The notes beneath the pieces were generated by a model, which was not told the origin of the DNA, searched no databases, and saw only the letters and a program-made list of their open reading frames with translations. DNA of 64,000 nucleotides from Muricea muricata (Eukaryota > Cnidaria > Anthozoa > Malacalcyonacea > Plexauridae): NCBI GenBank assembly GCA_963855995.1, contig OY979717.1:38312680-38376679 (forward strand). Direction: 5' to 3'. Positions 11,367 to 22,664 of this stretch are shown here, piece by piece (position 1 is the first letter of the stretch; every line of letters begins with the position of its first letter). A program made the translations under genes and the position numbers.

Positions 11367-14300
11367 ATGGCTAGCCAAGAAGAATTTACAATTCCTCTCC
11401 CACCTCAACCAAAGAAACAGAAGCTGTCTTCAACCAAAAATGACTCAAGCAGTCAAGATAACGAAAAAAAAAGTAACAGCAGAGTTACTCGTTCAGTACG
11501 ACCTCCGAGGGATTGGTCCAAATGTTTTATTTGTAGAAATAAAACATACAAAAAAGATAAGCAATTAATCAATGTGTCTTCCTTTGAGGCACAAGATAGT
11601 ATAAAAAGAGCAGCAGAAATAAAAGATGAAGACATGCTGCATGACCTTCTTAGTGTTAATTATGACCAGATAGCAACAGAAGCAAAATATCATAAGAACT
11701 GCTACACACTATATACCAGTATCAAATCCTTCAAGAAAAAAGAAAGCAAAGGCGAGTCCCTACATGAAATCACATTTCAGGAGATGGTCAAAGATATCGA
11801 AATTGGCATAATCAGTGGTAAAGCTTACAACATGGCATCTCTAATTGATCTGTTCAAAGCAATTCTCAAGAATAACGATGCTGAAGCTGTAGACAGCTAC
11901 ACCAAGCAGCATCTAAAAGCGCATCTGCAGAAACACTTTGCTGACAGAATTGTTTTCCATCAGCCACCCGAAAGAAACAAACCAGAGCTTTTCTATTCAA
12001 GCAACATCAAAATACAAGATGTACTAAATGCATGGGCTAGTCACCAGAATGCTGCAGAAAATGAAGACAAAGAACCAGGGGAAGTGAAAAAAGAAGATAT
12101 TCTTTGAGTGGCAAAGTATGTCAGAGGAGAAGTGAGAAAATGCAAAGGTATAAACACAAGGCCACTTGTTAATAGAGATATAAGTTCAGAGGCAGCCAAA
12201 CAAGCGACACCTGACTGTCTTTATTGGCTAATCCAGTCAATAATTACTGTAGAAGGCGCAAAAGGCATTGCACAAGACATTATTCACTGCTGCAATAACA
12301 GTCGTGTCAAGCTACCAAAACACGTAGGTCTTGCTGTATGTGTCTATCACTTAACATCATCAAAACAACTTGTAACGCTCCTGAACAGAATGGGTCATTG
12401 CAGCTCGTATGACGACATTCGGGCTGTGAACACGAGTATTGCTCTGGAAGTTTTGGCAAAGTCAGAGGAATATGGCACAGTAATTCCGTCTAATATATTT
12501 GCAGGGCCATTTATACTGTTAGCTGCAGACAACAACGATTTTAATGAGGAAACCATCGATGGAAAAAATACAACTCACGCTACCACCATGGTGATTTATC
12601 AGCGTAAAGTGTTCGGTCCAGCTCCACCACCAGCAACACCAGTAGCAGATCACAGCAATAGAAGACAATCTTTGAAGGCAAGTTCAAGTGTTTATGAACT
12701 GCAAGAATGCTCTGCACATTATAGGCGCCCTTCTATCACAGCATACGTCAATAAGGTCGGTCGACAAGCAATGGTATAATGGAGAAGACACAAATTGTAC
12801 CGATGTCGCCTGGAAGCTTCTAAGACTGAACCCATCATGTACACAAGTCACAGAGAAACAGACTGTCCCGGGATGGAGTGGATTTAATTCGATTCTCTTC
12901 CCAGACTTTACCTGGTGAAACTACCATAGGCTATTGTTCCACATGATAGATGGCGACTCTACTGAATTCAACACTATTTACACCGTTCTTAAGCATGCTC
13001 AGATGTTGACATCAAGCTTGGGTCAAGAAGACACTGTTATCACATTCGACCTCCTTATCTACAGTAAAGCCAAGCAGATTCAGTGGAGGTTCCCTGACGA
13101 ATTCGCAAATGTTGTCATCTGTATGGGAGGGTTCCATATCGCCCTTAATTTCCTGTCATTACTTGGAAGGAAGTACCTCAACTCTGGACTTGATGACCTC
13201 CTAATAGAATCTGGAGCGTATGCTGCTGGAACAACGGCTGTCCTTATGAAAGGGAAATCATATAATCGTGGAGTAAGAGCACACAAGTTGCTAGTAGAAG
13301 CATTCTTTCGACTCATGTGGGCAGAATTCTCAAGATGGTATAAAGATTCTCACCCTCAGAGAAGACCAATTGAAGAAGAAGATGCCTTGCTGAAAGTTGC
13401 TAATGCAGTACATGTTATAGAGAACAAAGGTGAAGTCTTTCAAGCAGTGCAAGACTTGGAAGCTGATCTGAAAGACATAACATCTTCATTTGATGTCTTT
13501 GTTACACAGCGTAAAACCAAATCAAAGATGTTTACATTTTGGGAGGAGTATGGTGCAATGGTGAACGCTCTGCTACAGTTTATCAAAGCAGAGAGGACTG
13601 GAAATTGGCACTTGCATCTTTCTACTGTAGCAATTTTGACACCATACTTCTATGCCATGGATCGGCCCAACTACACTCGCTGGTTGCCAGTGTATCTTGC
13701 TGATATGTGTCAACTCCATACAAAGCACCCACAAGTATACCAAGAGTTTCTTAATGGGGATCATTCTGTAAGTCGCTCTGGTCAACCTTTTTCTCGAGTA
13801 TGGTCTGATATAGCTCTTAAGCAGTCCATTAACGCTGACTCAAAGTCTTCAGGAGGTGTTGTAGGAAAGTCCCAAAATCCATCCGCATGGTTCCTTACAA
13901 TCCACGAGCGTGCCGCAATAACCACAGCTTTTAAGTCCATGTATGGCGTTCTCAATAACAAACAAGTCGTACACAAAGAAGCAGCACCTAAAAGGGTGAT
14001 GAGAGACGAAGAGGACGTAAAGAAACTTGTCTCTTGCTTCACATCAGGAACAATGGTAAACCCATTTGGAGATACAGAAAATCTAGTCAACTTTGCCACT
14101 GGAGTAGTTTTACCAATACATGTAGCAGACGTCCTTCTAAACAGCACGAAGAGAGCAAAACATCAAATGGATTTATTCATCACAAGCCATCTCAATACTA
14201 ACACAACTGTATTTTGGGAACCCATTCCATCCCTTAAAGTGAAGACCTTTAGCTCTATAACCAAGAAGGTACAAGTCAAAGTCACTAATGAAAAGCTTTT

Positions 14301-14559
14301 CACCGTAAGTACCGATAGAGACCTTTTTGGAAGATTACTAATTGCTGCAAATGCCAGAAGTATTAATCTAAGAGAGGTTCTTAGTTATGAACTTTCCCCT
14401 ATCCCATGCTCACTTGCACACACTGATGGAACACTCAGAAAGACAGCCAAGAGTGCACTGACGACCATCATAGAAAAAGAAGCAAATACCCAACCAAGGC
14501 TTCCAGCGTCAGCTCTTTCCACTACCTATATTATTGATGGAATGGCAGTAGTGCAATGA
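11367..14559 (+). pseudogene. Academ-like element, transposase-like N-terminal and central region
   Basis: ATG at 11367 (M-A-S-Q-E-E-F) begins a long frame. An N-terminal zinc-binding pattern is visible: C-F-I-C, then K-Y-H-K-N-C-Y about 55 residues on. After an in-frame TGA at 12105-12107 the same frame continues to 12779 with N-R-M-G-H-C-S-S-Y-D-D-I and L-L-A-A-D-N-N-D-F-N-E. A shift near 12770, a second near 12916 and then 12934-14559 give C-M-G-G-F-H-I-A-L-N-F-L, L-I-E-S-G-A-Y, G-K-S-Y-N-R-G-V-R-A-H-K and Y-I-I-D-G-M-A-V-V-Q. This protein family is multicopy in cnidarians and molluscs and usually lacks a functional label. Few lesions suggest a fairly recent loss of function. The exact DDE residues are not certain to me. 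Confidence 0.7.
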
Positions 14560-15640
14560 CCTAATCGGTGGTTGCAAGTAAGTTTGGAGATTTGTCACAA
14601 AATACTACAACATCTTTACAGCACCACTTTGTGACTTTCTCACTCATTCTGTGTGTAAATTTGGGCAAGAGATGCTGCCGTTGAACAAGAGCATTGTAAT
14701 CAGATGGGGTTTCAAGGATGGAAAGAGCTGTGCTGTCATAACTAGAGGATGTTGCAGAGATGTTAAAGATCTTCAGTCAGACCACGAGGAGGCAGACACG
14801 CGCTTATTACTTCATGCCAAATATTTATCTGAAGCAGAAGGATGAAGAATTGTAATACAATCTCCCGATACCAATGTTCTCATACTTTGTGTTGCACATT
14901 ACAGCCATTTAAGTTGCAGTGAATTATGGTTCAAGACTGGTGTTAAAGATCGATTACGATTCATTCCAATTCACAATATCTTCCACGAACTAGGCCAAGG
15001 AATCTGTAATTCTCTGCTAGCTTTCCATGCTCTTACAGGTTGTGACTCAAACAGTTCACTGGTTGGCATTGGGAAGAAGAAGGCCTGGGATGTACTAACA
15101 CAAAGCAATGTTCACCAAGAAAGCCTTAGTCTTCTTGGACAAGATCCACTACTTAATGAAACAACTGCTACAAAGTGCGAGGCATTTATTTGCGACCTAT
15201 ACCGATGTCCAAGAAAGCGGGCTCCAACAATTGCCGACGAAAGAAGGTATGTGGTATTCTGTCAGAAAAAACAAAAAAACGAGCAGCTTCCTCCAACCTC
15301 GGACAGCTTAAGACAGCACATGCGGCGTGCTAATTATCAGACTTGTGTTTGGAGACACAGTCTTACTGCCATGCAAAATCTGCCTTCACCAGAGGGTCAT
15401 GGATGGAAAATGGAAGATGACTTTCTACAGCCAGTACTAACGACTAAGGATCCAGCACCAAAATGCCTACTGGAATTGACTTTCTGTCATTGTAATAAAA
15501 CAGAATGCCTTACAAAATGCTCTTGCAACAATACTGGTCTTGCTTGCACAGAATCCTGCAATTGTATGGGAGATTGTAAAAACCCTCATGGCATAGAGTA
15601 TAGCAGCAACACAGATGAGAGTGATACTGAAGATATATAG
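14560..15640 (+). pseudogene. Academ-like element, XPG/FEN1-like nuclease and CXC domain
   Basis: From about 14600 one frame gives K-Y-Y-N-I-F-T-A-P-L-C. 14651-14845 then reads D-H-E-E-A-D-T-R-L-L-L-H-A, and after an in-frame TGA (14843-14845) it continues Q-S-P-D-T-N-V-L-I-L. L-T-G-C-D-S-N-S-S-L-V-G-I-G-K-K-K-A-W follows. The acidic E-A-D, the S-x-D and the G-C-D...G-I-G-K-K-x-A helix-turn motif correspond to XPG-I and the helix-2-turn-helix of FEN1/XPG nucleases. The tail (about 15475-15600) has about 13 cysteines in a CXC (tesmin/TSO1-like) arrangement: C-H-C-N-K-T-E-C, C-S-C-N-N, C-N-C-M-G-D-C-K. It lies directly after the transposase-like part and probably belonged to the same polypeptide. 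Confidence 0.7.
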
Positions 15641-15970
15641 TGAACATTTGAGATATGTAGTGATCATATATGATTATTAGTAGACATTCAAGACTTGGTC
15701 AGTAGCTAGACTTTGCTTGGAGCCAGTCTAGAATGGAGATGTAAGGTGCCTCCATCCCTCCACTAGCCTGGGCGTACACCTTGGGCAAGTGTTAGCACAC
15801 CCTTAGCCTCCCTTGGCCAGAGTTACGGCCTCATGGTCACTGTTGTGACAACACTACTTCAGACAGAAGTAGATAACCATAAACAAAAAAAATGTGAACT
15901 CTCATCTCACTGTGCTTATTATTGACTCAGACAAAAAGGAAAAAGCAAATACCAGTAACTGTCATCTCAA

Positions 15971-16147
15971 AGAGCTCAAGACCAGGCAACTGTTCTCATG
16001 TTTACGTGGTACAAATCCATCATGCGCAAGTACATAAATAGCTGAACATTCTTAGGCATCACAGAGCTCAAGACCAGGCAACTGTTCTCATGTTTACGTG
16101 GTACAAATCCATTATGCGCAAGTACATAAATAGCTGAACATTCTTAG
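15971..16147. repeat. 92-bp direct tandem duplication
   Basis: The stretch beginning agagctcaagaccaggcaac at 15971 recurs at 16063 almost unchanged (atccatcatg versus atccattatg). Both copies end gctgaacattcttag. It lies in the 3' non-coding part of the Academ-like element, between the coding region and the right terminal repeat. Confidence 0.9.
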
Positions 16148-16354
16148 TCATTCGCGTGTGTAGGTAAATAATGTAGATCTGAGTTAAACCCCGTTTACAC
16201 GGTACCGGATTCGCTTGGTCACGACATCGAATTCGGCTAGTTTGCGGTCATATTTACTGTCACCACTTTCTCTATGACTAATTGTTGTTAAATTCTGTAA
16301 TACTATTGTAAATGTAAGAGCCACATTCATCGTGAAACTATTCAATTTGACATC

Positions 16355-16635
16355 AGCCATTAAGCCATTGCTTTTTGCTTTATTTTTCCCTTTTGAACAG
16401 TTTTTTAGCAAAAAAAGAAAAGATAATTACAATTAAACGAAAAGCCTCACTTCCATGCTAATTTGTGGATTGCATGACAAAAACACCCCCAAATTTGAAA
16501 CCTATACCACATTTGAACATTGAAAACTGGTGAGGGTTGTTCAGGGGTTGTTCCTCTACCAAAATCAGGTGTCAAACCTTTTCTGACCCGTGGGTTGAAC
16601 GGAACCTCTATTTTCTTGGATCTGCTACCGGACTA
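16355..16635 (-). repeat. Right terminal inverted repeat of the Academ-like element
   Basis: Reverse complement of 9929-10205. It ends ...gatctgctaccggacta directly before the TTA duplication at 16636-16638. Confidence 0.85.
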
Positions 16636-17738
16636 TTACAGGTTTATTGTCTTTCCACTGTTGAGCAAGGCAAACTCCATCACGCTCTCTTCGCATAGCC
16701 CCACGCTCCAAACTCTTTGCCCATTTTTTGCCATTTTTGTTGGAGGAAAACCCCTTCTGTTTTCAACTGCTGTGCCAGTAATTAAAATCTGCATGTCAAA
16801 CAAATCTTTTACAAGTTTTACAGACGTTATAGAAATTATCAATGTGCAAAGGAGTTATTAGCTTCATTACCACATCATATGCCAAGCTATTCATGCTTTT
16901 AGTTCCTTCAGCATTTCGCCTGATATATACATCAAAATTCCAAGGTGTAGCCATTAGTACTTTCGGCAAGAACCCACAACTTTACTCCCCGTTTAGTAGG
17001 TTTGTTTTCGATGTACTGTCTAATTCCAGAGTGGTGTTTTGACTTGACCATTCTTTCATCTATTGCAATTTCTCGGTATGGTTGATACAGTGCCATGCAC
17101 CTTTCTTTGAAATGTTCAACAAGACTTCTTACCTTTCTCAGTTTGTCCTTGTCATCCTCGGTAAATGGATCTACCACATGCAGCATTCCCATTATTGCTT
17201 TGAATCTGTTCCGTGACATAATGCTTCTTGCCCACAAACCATGAAGCTACATCTACCAAGCCAAAATACAGGAGCAAGGCAATAAGTTTCTCCATTTCTT
17301 CAGGAGATGTTTCAATCCAGGCACCATGACTGTCCCCATAAGATTGTTTATCGGGAATACGTTTCCAACCATACATATTTGTGTGGTTATAAATTTCTTG
17401 AATCAGTTGAGTGAAAAAAACAACTTGAAAAAATCTACAGCCTTAGTCAATGTACTTCTTAGAAATAGGCCAGTAAGATGCAGTCTAGGTGGGATTTGGG
17501 GTGAAAATGATGGCAACTGATTTGGGGTATCAAGGTCATTATACCCCTTTGGGGGCCGGTGTTGTTGTTGACTGCATCTTCCTCTACTCTTTCCTCTACC
17601 CCTTCCCCTACCAGTACTTCTACTGACTTTAGCATGCTTTGGTGGAGTGACTGTGACAGGTTTATCGTCACTGTTCTCTGGTTCATTCACACTAAAAGTT
17701 GGCAGCAAAATTGGAAAAATTTGAAAAATATGTAACAC
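16636..17738 (-). pseudogene. piggyBac transposase, N-terminal and first catalytic part
   Basis: Minus-strand frames in order are as follows. 17738-17403 has the R-G-R-G-R-G-K-S-R-G-R basic stretch, then L-P-S-F-S-P-Q-I-P-P and F-F-K-L-F-F-S. 17376-17152 has M-Y-G-W-K-R-I-P-D and L-L-Y-F-G-L-V-D-V-A-S. 17237-16932 has R-N-R-F-K-A-I-M-G-M-L-H, E-I-A-I-D-E-R-M (first catalytic Asp) and G-V-K-L-W-V-L. A one-base slip then gives I-D-N-F-Y-N (second Asp) near 16820, and N-R-R-G-F-P follows. The coding order is correct for piggyBac but three or four single-base slips break it, and the 9929-16635 insertion separates the last catalytic Asp. Confidence 0.85.
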
Positions 17739-18169
17739 TATTGTAACAGTATATACTATTTATCTTGAGGCTGTTTGAGAAGTTTACTTTATTTGCTCAA
17801 TGAAACAGGGTATTGCTAGTGGCAGTTACATTCTGTAGTATAAAACCATCATTCAAAACAACCAAAGATATTTTAGAGCACGGAACTCTTGGTATTTGCA
17901 CCATAATATATTATATTAGTGATATTGTATCAGGCATCAGATTCCTGCAAAAATTCAACATTCCACGAAGACAACTCAACATTGTATCTCGAATAAAATA
18001 ATCGCTATGTGAGCATTTTTACTAAACAAAATTTTTTGATAGTATTGTAATAGTCAAATGTAGAAAGCAGTAACTTAACAGGTAAAAACAGTATTTCAGC
18101 GTTCTTTAGAAACAATTGTGTAACACGCGACCTTCAGGATATTTTGTTTACAATATTTATGTGCCACAA

Positions 18170-18360
18170 ACTGACCTTTCTTCAGAGTTCGAATCAATTT
18201 CACCTTGTAAATCATTGTCCAATATATATTCTTTGTCGCTAGAAATACCACCGTTCTCGCTATCGATGTCGTTTTGAGTATCATTTTGTGAATTTGAGAT
18301 GATTTGTGCTACCTCAAGGGAAGAGAAAGTCTGAGTATTTATCCCACATGAAGTCGCCAT
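18170..18360 (-). pseudogene. piggyBac transposase, first exon (acidic N-terminus)
   Basis: ATG at 18360-18358 starts M-A-T-S-C-G-I-N-T-Q-T-F-S-S. An acidic, Ser/Asn-rich segment follows (D-S-E-N-G-G-I-S-S-D-K-E), as is usual at piggyBac transposase N-termini. The frame ends near 18157-18175 close to a GT-like donor, and the next piece starts near 17740, so an intron is likely. Assignment rests on position just upstream of the piggyBac body and on composition. Confidence 0.5.
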
Positions 18361-18533
18361 ATTTGCTACTGCCCTCATTTGCGGATCTTCACAATTGAAC
18401 TGTATACAAAACCAACCAATCGTCATAAGGCAAAGACAAACTATAGAATATGATTGGTTATGTTGTTAGGACTCTTGTGATGAAAAAAATTATCATACAT
18501 GCAAATACCATAGCAGCAAATACGTCTAAGGAT

Positions 18534-19324
18534 TTAAAAGCGGCAGACGGGCAATTAATTCTTACGTCGAAACGGAAAACAGGTTTTTTAGACTCTACAC
18601 TTACAAGACGAGTCAGGATCATTTAGAATTATTTTTCGATGCTGTGCGGCCAGTCGGGGGATAGAATAACAATCCTACAGCGATACAGTTCAGGTCAGCG
18701 TACAAGCAATTGTTGATGCGACACAACATCACAGCAGGAAAGCGAAACTGCATTTCCCAAGACGATACTGAGATGCTAAGCAATGAGGAAGGTCAGAGTG
18801 ATGCTGAATCTTCATCAATTAAAATTGACGATGTGATAATTGTAAGGAAATACAACTTGGTTTTAAGAGAAAAGCCAGCTGCAACTGATCATGATTACTG
18901 TGATGTTGGTAACAGCATAAAACTTTCCGAGTTACAGACATTGGCAGTATCTTATATTGCAGGTTACGTTGTCAGAATGGTGGAAAGAAAAGTCCACTGT
19001 ATGAAATGTTTAGCGGCGTTGACAACAATGAAAGAGAAGATTACCTACCTGTTTGTCATGTTCAAATCGAATGGGGGTCTAAAATTGTCTTCATGGCTGC
19101 TAAAAATCTGTGAGGAAACAGAGAAATGCGTTATGCGAATGTTAAACGTGAACCAGGGTAGACTACCACATGGTATGGGATTACCAGGTACAATTGTCTC
19201 AACGGTATTGCAAGTGTGTGTAGTACGCGGAGTGTTCAATGAGTTGAACCAACATATGCTGGAAACAACTACTGTGAACAACCACATTTTCAGTTTATCA
19301 AATGCTGTTCAAAGTGCTACGTGA
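18534..19324 (+). pseudogene. P-element-like transposase, C-terminal part
   Basis: Directly after the proposed piggyBac end the plus strand reads A-A-D-G-Q-L-I-L-T-S-K-R-K-T-G-F. After a slip it reads Q-D-H-L-E-L-F-F-D-A-V-R, a TAG, then N-N-N-P-T-A-I-Q-F-R and L-L-M-R-H-N-I. S-Q-D-H-L-E-L-F-F followed by N-N-N-P is a hallmark of THAP9/P transposases. 18710-19324 continues with S-Y-I-A-G-Y-V-V-R, C-M-K-C-L-A-A-L and G-G-L-K-L-S-S, the conserved C-terminal cysteine region. It completes the gene begun at 4514. Confidence 0.8.
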
Positions 19325-20361
19325 CAATTTGGGTAAGCAGAGGAATTCTAAAATGCACGGAAAGTTAATACGAAAAGAGTATGCGAAACTTACTTTATTC
19401 AAAGGACAGTAAGTTTGTGATGTGGTCAGTTACTGCACAAGCTACATGTGTTCGAGAATATGACAGCTACAGTAATGATATTTCACATATTTAATATGTT
19501 CGAGAATTAACGTTAAAATGCTAGCAATGTGTCAATGAGACTGCACGTTTTAATACGTGTTCAAGAGATTGACACGAGACTCATGTCAAACTGACATACT
19601 GATTTGTTAGCATTGTAATTTGCAAGTATAAAGGGGTAAGAAATGAACTTTACTTATCTATTCAGTATACATGAAAGATATATAGCTAAATGTATAAATA
19701 ACATTTTATTTTTCATCTTTACACTAGAGTAGACCTGGATGTATAATGCAACATTTACTAATATATGGCAAGCCGTGCACAGACCACCAAAGTAATACCT
19801 CAAATCCGAAGCAAAGTCATTTGTCCATTTTATCGGTATGTTACGCATGAAAAAAGGGCACAGTGTTTGGAGTCTCATGAAGAAAGGTTGATAGATAATA
19901 CAATTGGTTGTCGATTCGTGCGTGACTAGACGAGGGTTTTTTTTCAGACGGTTGAACTTCAATGCGTGATATTCATCGTTACTGTGAGGCCCTATCCTTT
20001 TACTATAGCTGAAAAGCTATTTGCATTCAGGTTAATTGTATAATCCTCTGAATCAATTCATTGCTAAATAAGAAATAATAAGTTCTAATGCTTCGACATT
20101 TATTCATAGTGTGGCTACCTTGGCCTGAAATATACAGTGTATACGTGGTACAACGAGTGGTCAATCCTTATTATATTTCAATCTTGGAGCACAGCCTTAA
20201 ACAAATAATGTGAGACATTATTCGACTAGTACAGGTAATTATAATTAATATAATAAAGGGTGCTAGTAATTGTAGAACCATGCTAATGAATGTATTTTTT
20301 TTTTAGATTCCACAAATATACAAAAATACTAATTAATACCATTGATATGTATTAATTAAGG
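19325..20361. other. No supported feature
   Basis: AT-rich sequence after the P-like stop. The minus-strand frame 19654-19962 has no recognisable motif. I looked for, but did not find, an inverted copy of sequence upstream of 4514 that would mark the P element ends. Confidence 0.3.
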
Positions 20362-20546
20362 GTTAGAGACTGTTATGAGAGTTTTGTTTACAAATACATG
20401 CACGAGCTGAATGTACAATGAACGAAAAATTTTGTATGCTGCACGAGGCCGCCGGGGCCGAGTGCAGTATACAAAATTTTGAGTTCATTGTACATTCAGC
20501 TTGTGCATGTATTTGTAAACAAAACACGAACTTAACAGTCTCTAAC
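20362..20546. repeat. Foldback (near-perfect inverted repeat, 185 bp)
   Basis: Two arms of about 85-90 bases (gttagagactgtta... and ...taacagtctctaac) meet around a GC-rich centre (gccgccggggcc, near 20450). The arms differ at only a few positions, so a transcript or single strand would form one long hairpin. The overlapping minus-strand frames at 20363-20695 are by-products of the repeat. Confidence 0.85.
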
Positions 20547-22260
20547 ACATTTAATATATGATCTGAGTTCACTGGTCGTGCTCGCAAGCAAAAGCCGTAC
20601 GCTTTCGCTACCAAAACAAAGTAAAACAAATCTGATTTTAAAAACATTATACGGAAAAAAGTACAACAAATTTGAAGAATTGTAGCGAACAACATTTACA
20701 AGCTGAGTCAAGCAAATAAACACAACGATACGTCAAAAAATAGCCTGTTAAATGAGCTTTCATGCAAGAGTTCACGAACGAAAAAGTGAGAATAATCTGT
20801 GTTTACTAAGTTTAATTACCTCTGACGACAGAAATTCTCAAGATTGTTCTCCTTTTTGGTCTTTATAGTAGAATTCATTGATATTTTCATCAACTTGTTA
20901 GCTTTATCCACTTGTAAATACAGTTTTTTTGATCTTTTACTCCTGGCCATTTTCAATACTGCACACTTTTCGTGCGTTATTGTGATAACGCACTCAAACG
21001 ACTCGTTGTTGCCAGGTAATCAAAACACATGTGATCGATTTTGACCAATCGCGTGCGCGGATTTTGAACAGTGAACGAAGATCATATATTAAGACTGGAT
21101 AATGCATCGTAATACAAAGTACAAGTAAAATTAAAGCTGGAAACACGTCATATTTTGAGATCGTCAGCCATGTTGAGTTGCCCTGGATAAAACGTACATA
21201 AGCCGTATATACCCGATTTTAAAAACTAGTAATTTAAGAATTTTCATTTTTTTATAGAACGTGCAACTCTATCAAATTTCGCTCTTTGGGATATTCCACT
21301 TCAGTCTCATCTCTTACACGTCAAAGCTATGTAAATCATTCCTTTGCAAGATTTTCACGTTAACAGAGTAACAATATATCACTGCTTTGATCAAAACATT
21401 GTTCAAAAATTCTGTTGTTCTTGTTGTCGATAGGTCGATGACCTAATTAGTGTCGTGTGTTCAAGACATTTCTAGCTTGATAGTAATTTAGAATCTTTTG
21501 TTGAAAAGTGAAATAAAAGTATGGTGTTACAAGTTACTGTGCATGTTTGTCGTGTTAGGACCATGCCTGATAATGGAGCTTTTTTCTGATGCAGCCCTTT
21601 GCATTATGATAAGGAGGAAATACAAAAATAAGGTGCAGTATACAGCCTGAGAGACAGGTATTTGTTATGGTTGTAGCGATTTAGAAACTTTTTTGCACGG
21701 TAAAATAAGTATGGTGTTAAAAGTTATTTTTAATGAAACTGCCCTCTTCAAAACGTTCGCAAGTGCGCCCATATTTTACGTCTCTTTCGCCCTGCATATG
21801 GTTGGTCAATCCTGCGTCTCATGAACTAGAGCCTGCGCAGACTAATAAACTCGAGAAGGAAGGCATTTGAGTGCTCTCAGGCTTTTAGCTGGGTTTCATG
21901 TGGTGTCAAAAGAAAAAAATGAATTTAGCAACTGAAAATGTACTGGTAAATGTTTTAAGCCAGAGCTCTGCATGATCTTGATAATGAATCTCATGACAAG
22001 ATTGTAAAAAAGGCTCAAACAAAAAACAGAGCCTAAGCACATCGCTTGCTGACTAAAATTAAAATACCAAACAGTGGAGGGCAAAAAGAAACATAAACAT
22101 AGATTTCAGTTAGTTCACCAAGAGAACTCGACAGACGTCTTTTGCAAGTTTTACACTGAAGTTAAGTAGCTACATTGCCATATTAGTTCTGTTTCTGTTG
22201 TCTATAAAACCGTAATCATGTTCATGTTTGTAAATAATACACCTTCATTACATTTTCCTC
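20547..22260. other. No supported feature
   Basis: Non-coding AT-rich DNA. Frames at 20532-20723, 20844-21044 and 21896-22084 are short and lack motifs or codon structure I can recognise. Confidence 0.3.
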
Positions 22261-22425
22261 TAATATAATGGTCTTGTTTACATGTGGTTATTTTTCCATG
22301 GTATTTATGTAACAGATTTTGGCATTCAATTCAAGCTCAAATAATATAATGGTCTCGTTTTTATGTGGTTATTTTTCCATGGTATTTATGTAATAATGGG
22401 ATCTTGACGTTTAATTCAAGCTCAA
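22261..22425. repeat. 81-bp tandem duplication
   Basis: taatataatggtct at 22261 recurs at 22342. Both copies contain catggtatttatgtaa and end with caattcaagctcaaa or a close variant. Confidence 0.85.
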
Positions 22426-22664
22426 ACACCCTTGTTTAAAAAATATAGGTGTTTAGTGTTTGCGACAGACTGTTTGGCAAAAAAAAGCACACAAAGGAGA
22501 CCAGTAAGCCAATGGGTAAAAATGAAGAACTGAAAATATTAACGCTAGTCTTTTACTATGGTAATAACACTAATATGATACCATAATATATTTAATACAT
22601 AAAAAATACTTATTATCCGACAGGTATTTAACAATTATAAATCATTTTTAAAAATATTCTGTAG

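Larger units (their letters stand above)
9929..16635 (+). mobile_element. Academ-like DNA transposon, 6707 bp, TTA target duplication
   Basis: Inverted repeats of about 270-280 bases bound the element. The left end starts TAGTCCGGTA(A/G)CAGATCC and the right end is its complement, with one mismatch in the first 59 bases. TTA is duplicated at 9926-9928 and 16636-16638. Removing the element restores a piggyBac coding stretch on the minus strand. Inside is a coding region with a transposase-like part, an XPG/FEN1-like nuclease part and a CXC cysteine domain. Academ elements are reported to carry XPG nucleases and to make 3-4-bp duplications, hence my assignment; a PIF/Harbinger-type TWA target is the alternative reading of TTA. 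Confidence 0.75.
9234..18533 (-). mobile_element. piggyBac-type element inserted in the P-like gene
   Basis: piggyBac coding sequence on the minus strand (18360 down to 9327) interrupts a P-like transposase on the plus strand. TTAA occurs at 9230-9233 and 18534-18537. Removing the DNA between them brings two P coding frames (F-D-R-F-L-K and K-A-A-D-G-Q) into register. TTAA is the required piggyBac target, so these are my proposed boundaries. I could not see convincing terminal inverted repeats. The shared flanking bases could also be read as TTTAAAAG, so the exact ends are inference. The element is split by the 9929-16635 insertion. Confidence 0.6.

Noticed and set aside
13782-14147. 121-codon minus-strand frame
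   Set aside because: Shadow of the Academ-like coding region on the plus strand.
9234-18533. 8-bp duplication TTTAAAAG as the boundary instead of TTAA
   Set aside because: The internal coding sequence is clearly piggyBac, which targets TTAA; the longer match is probably chance at an A/T run, though I cannot exclude it.
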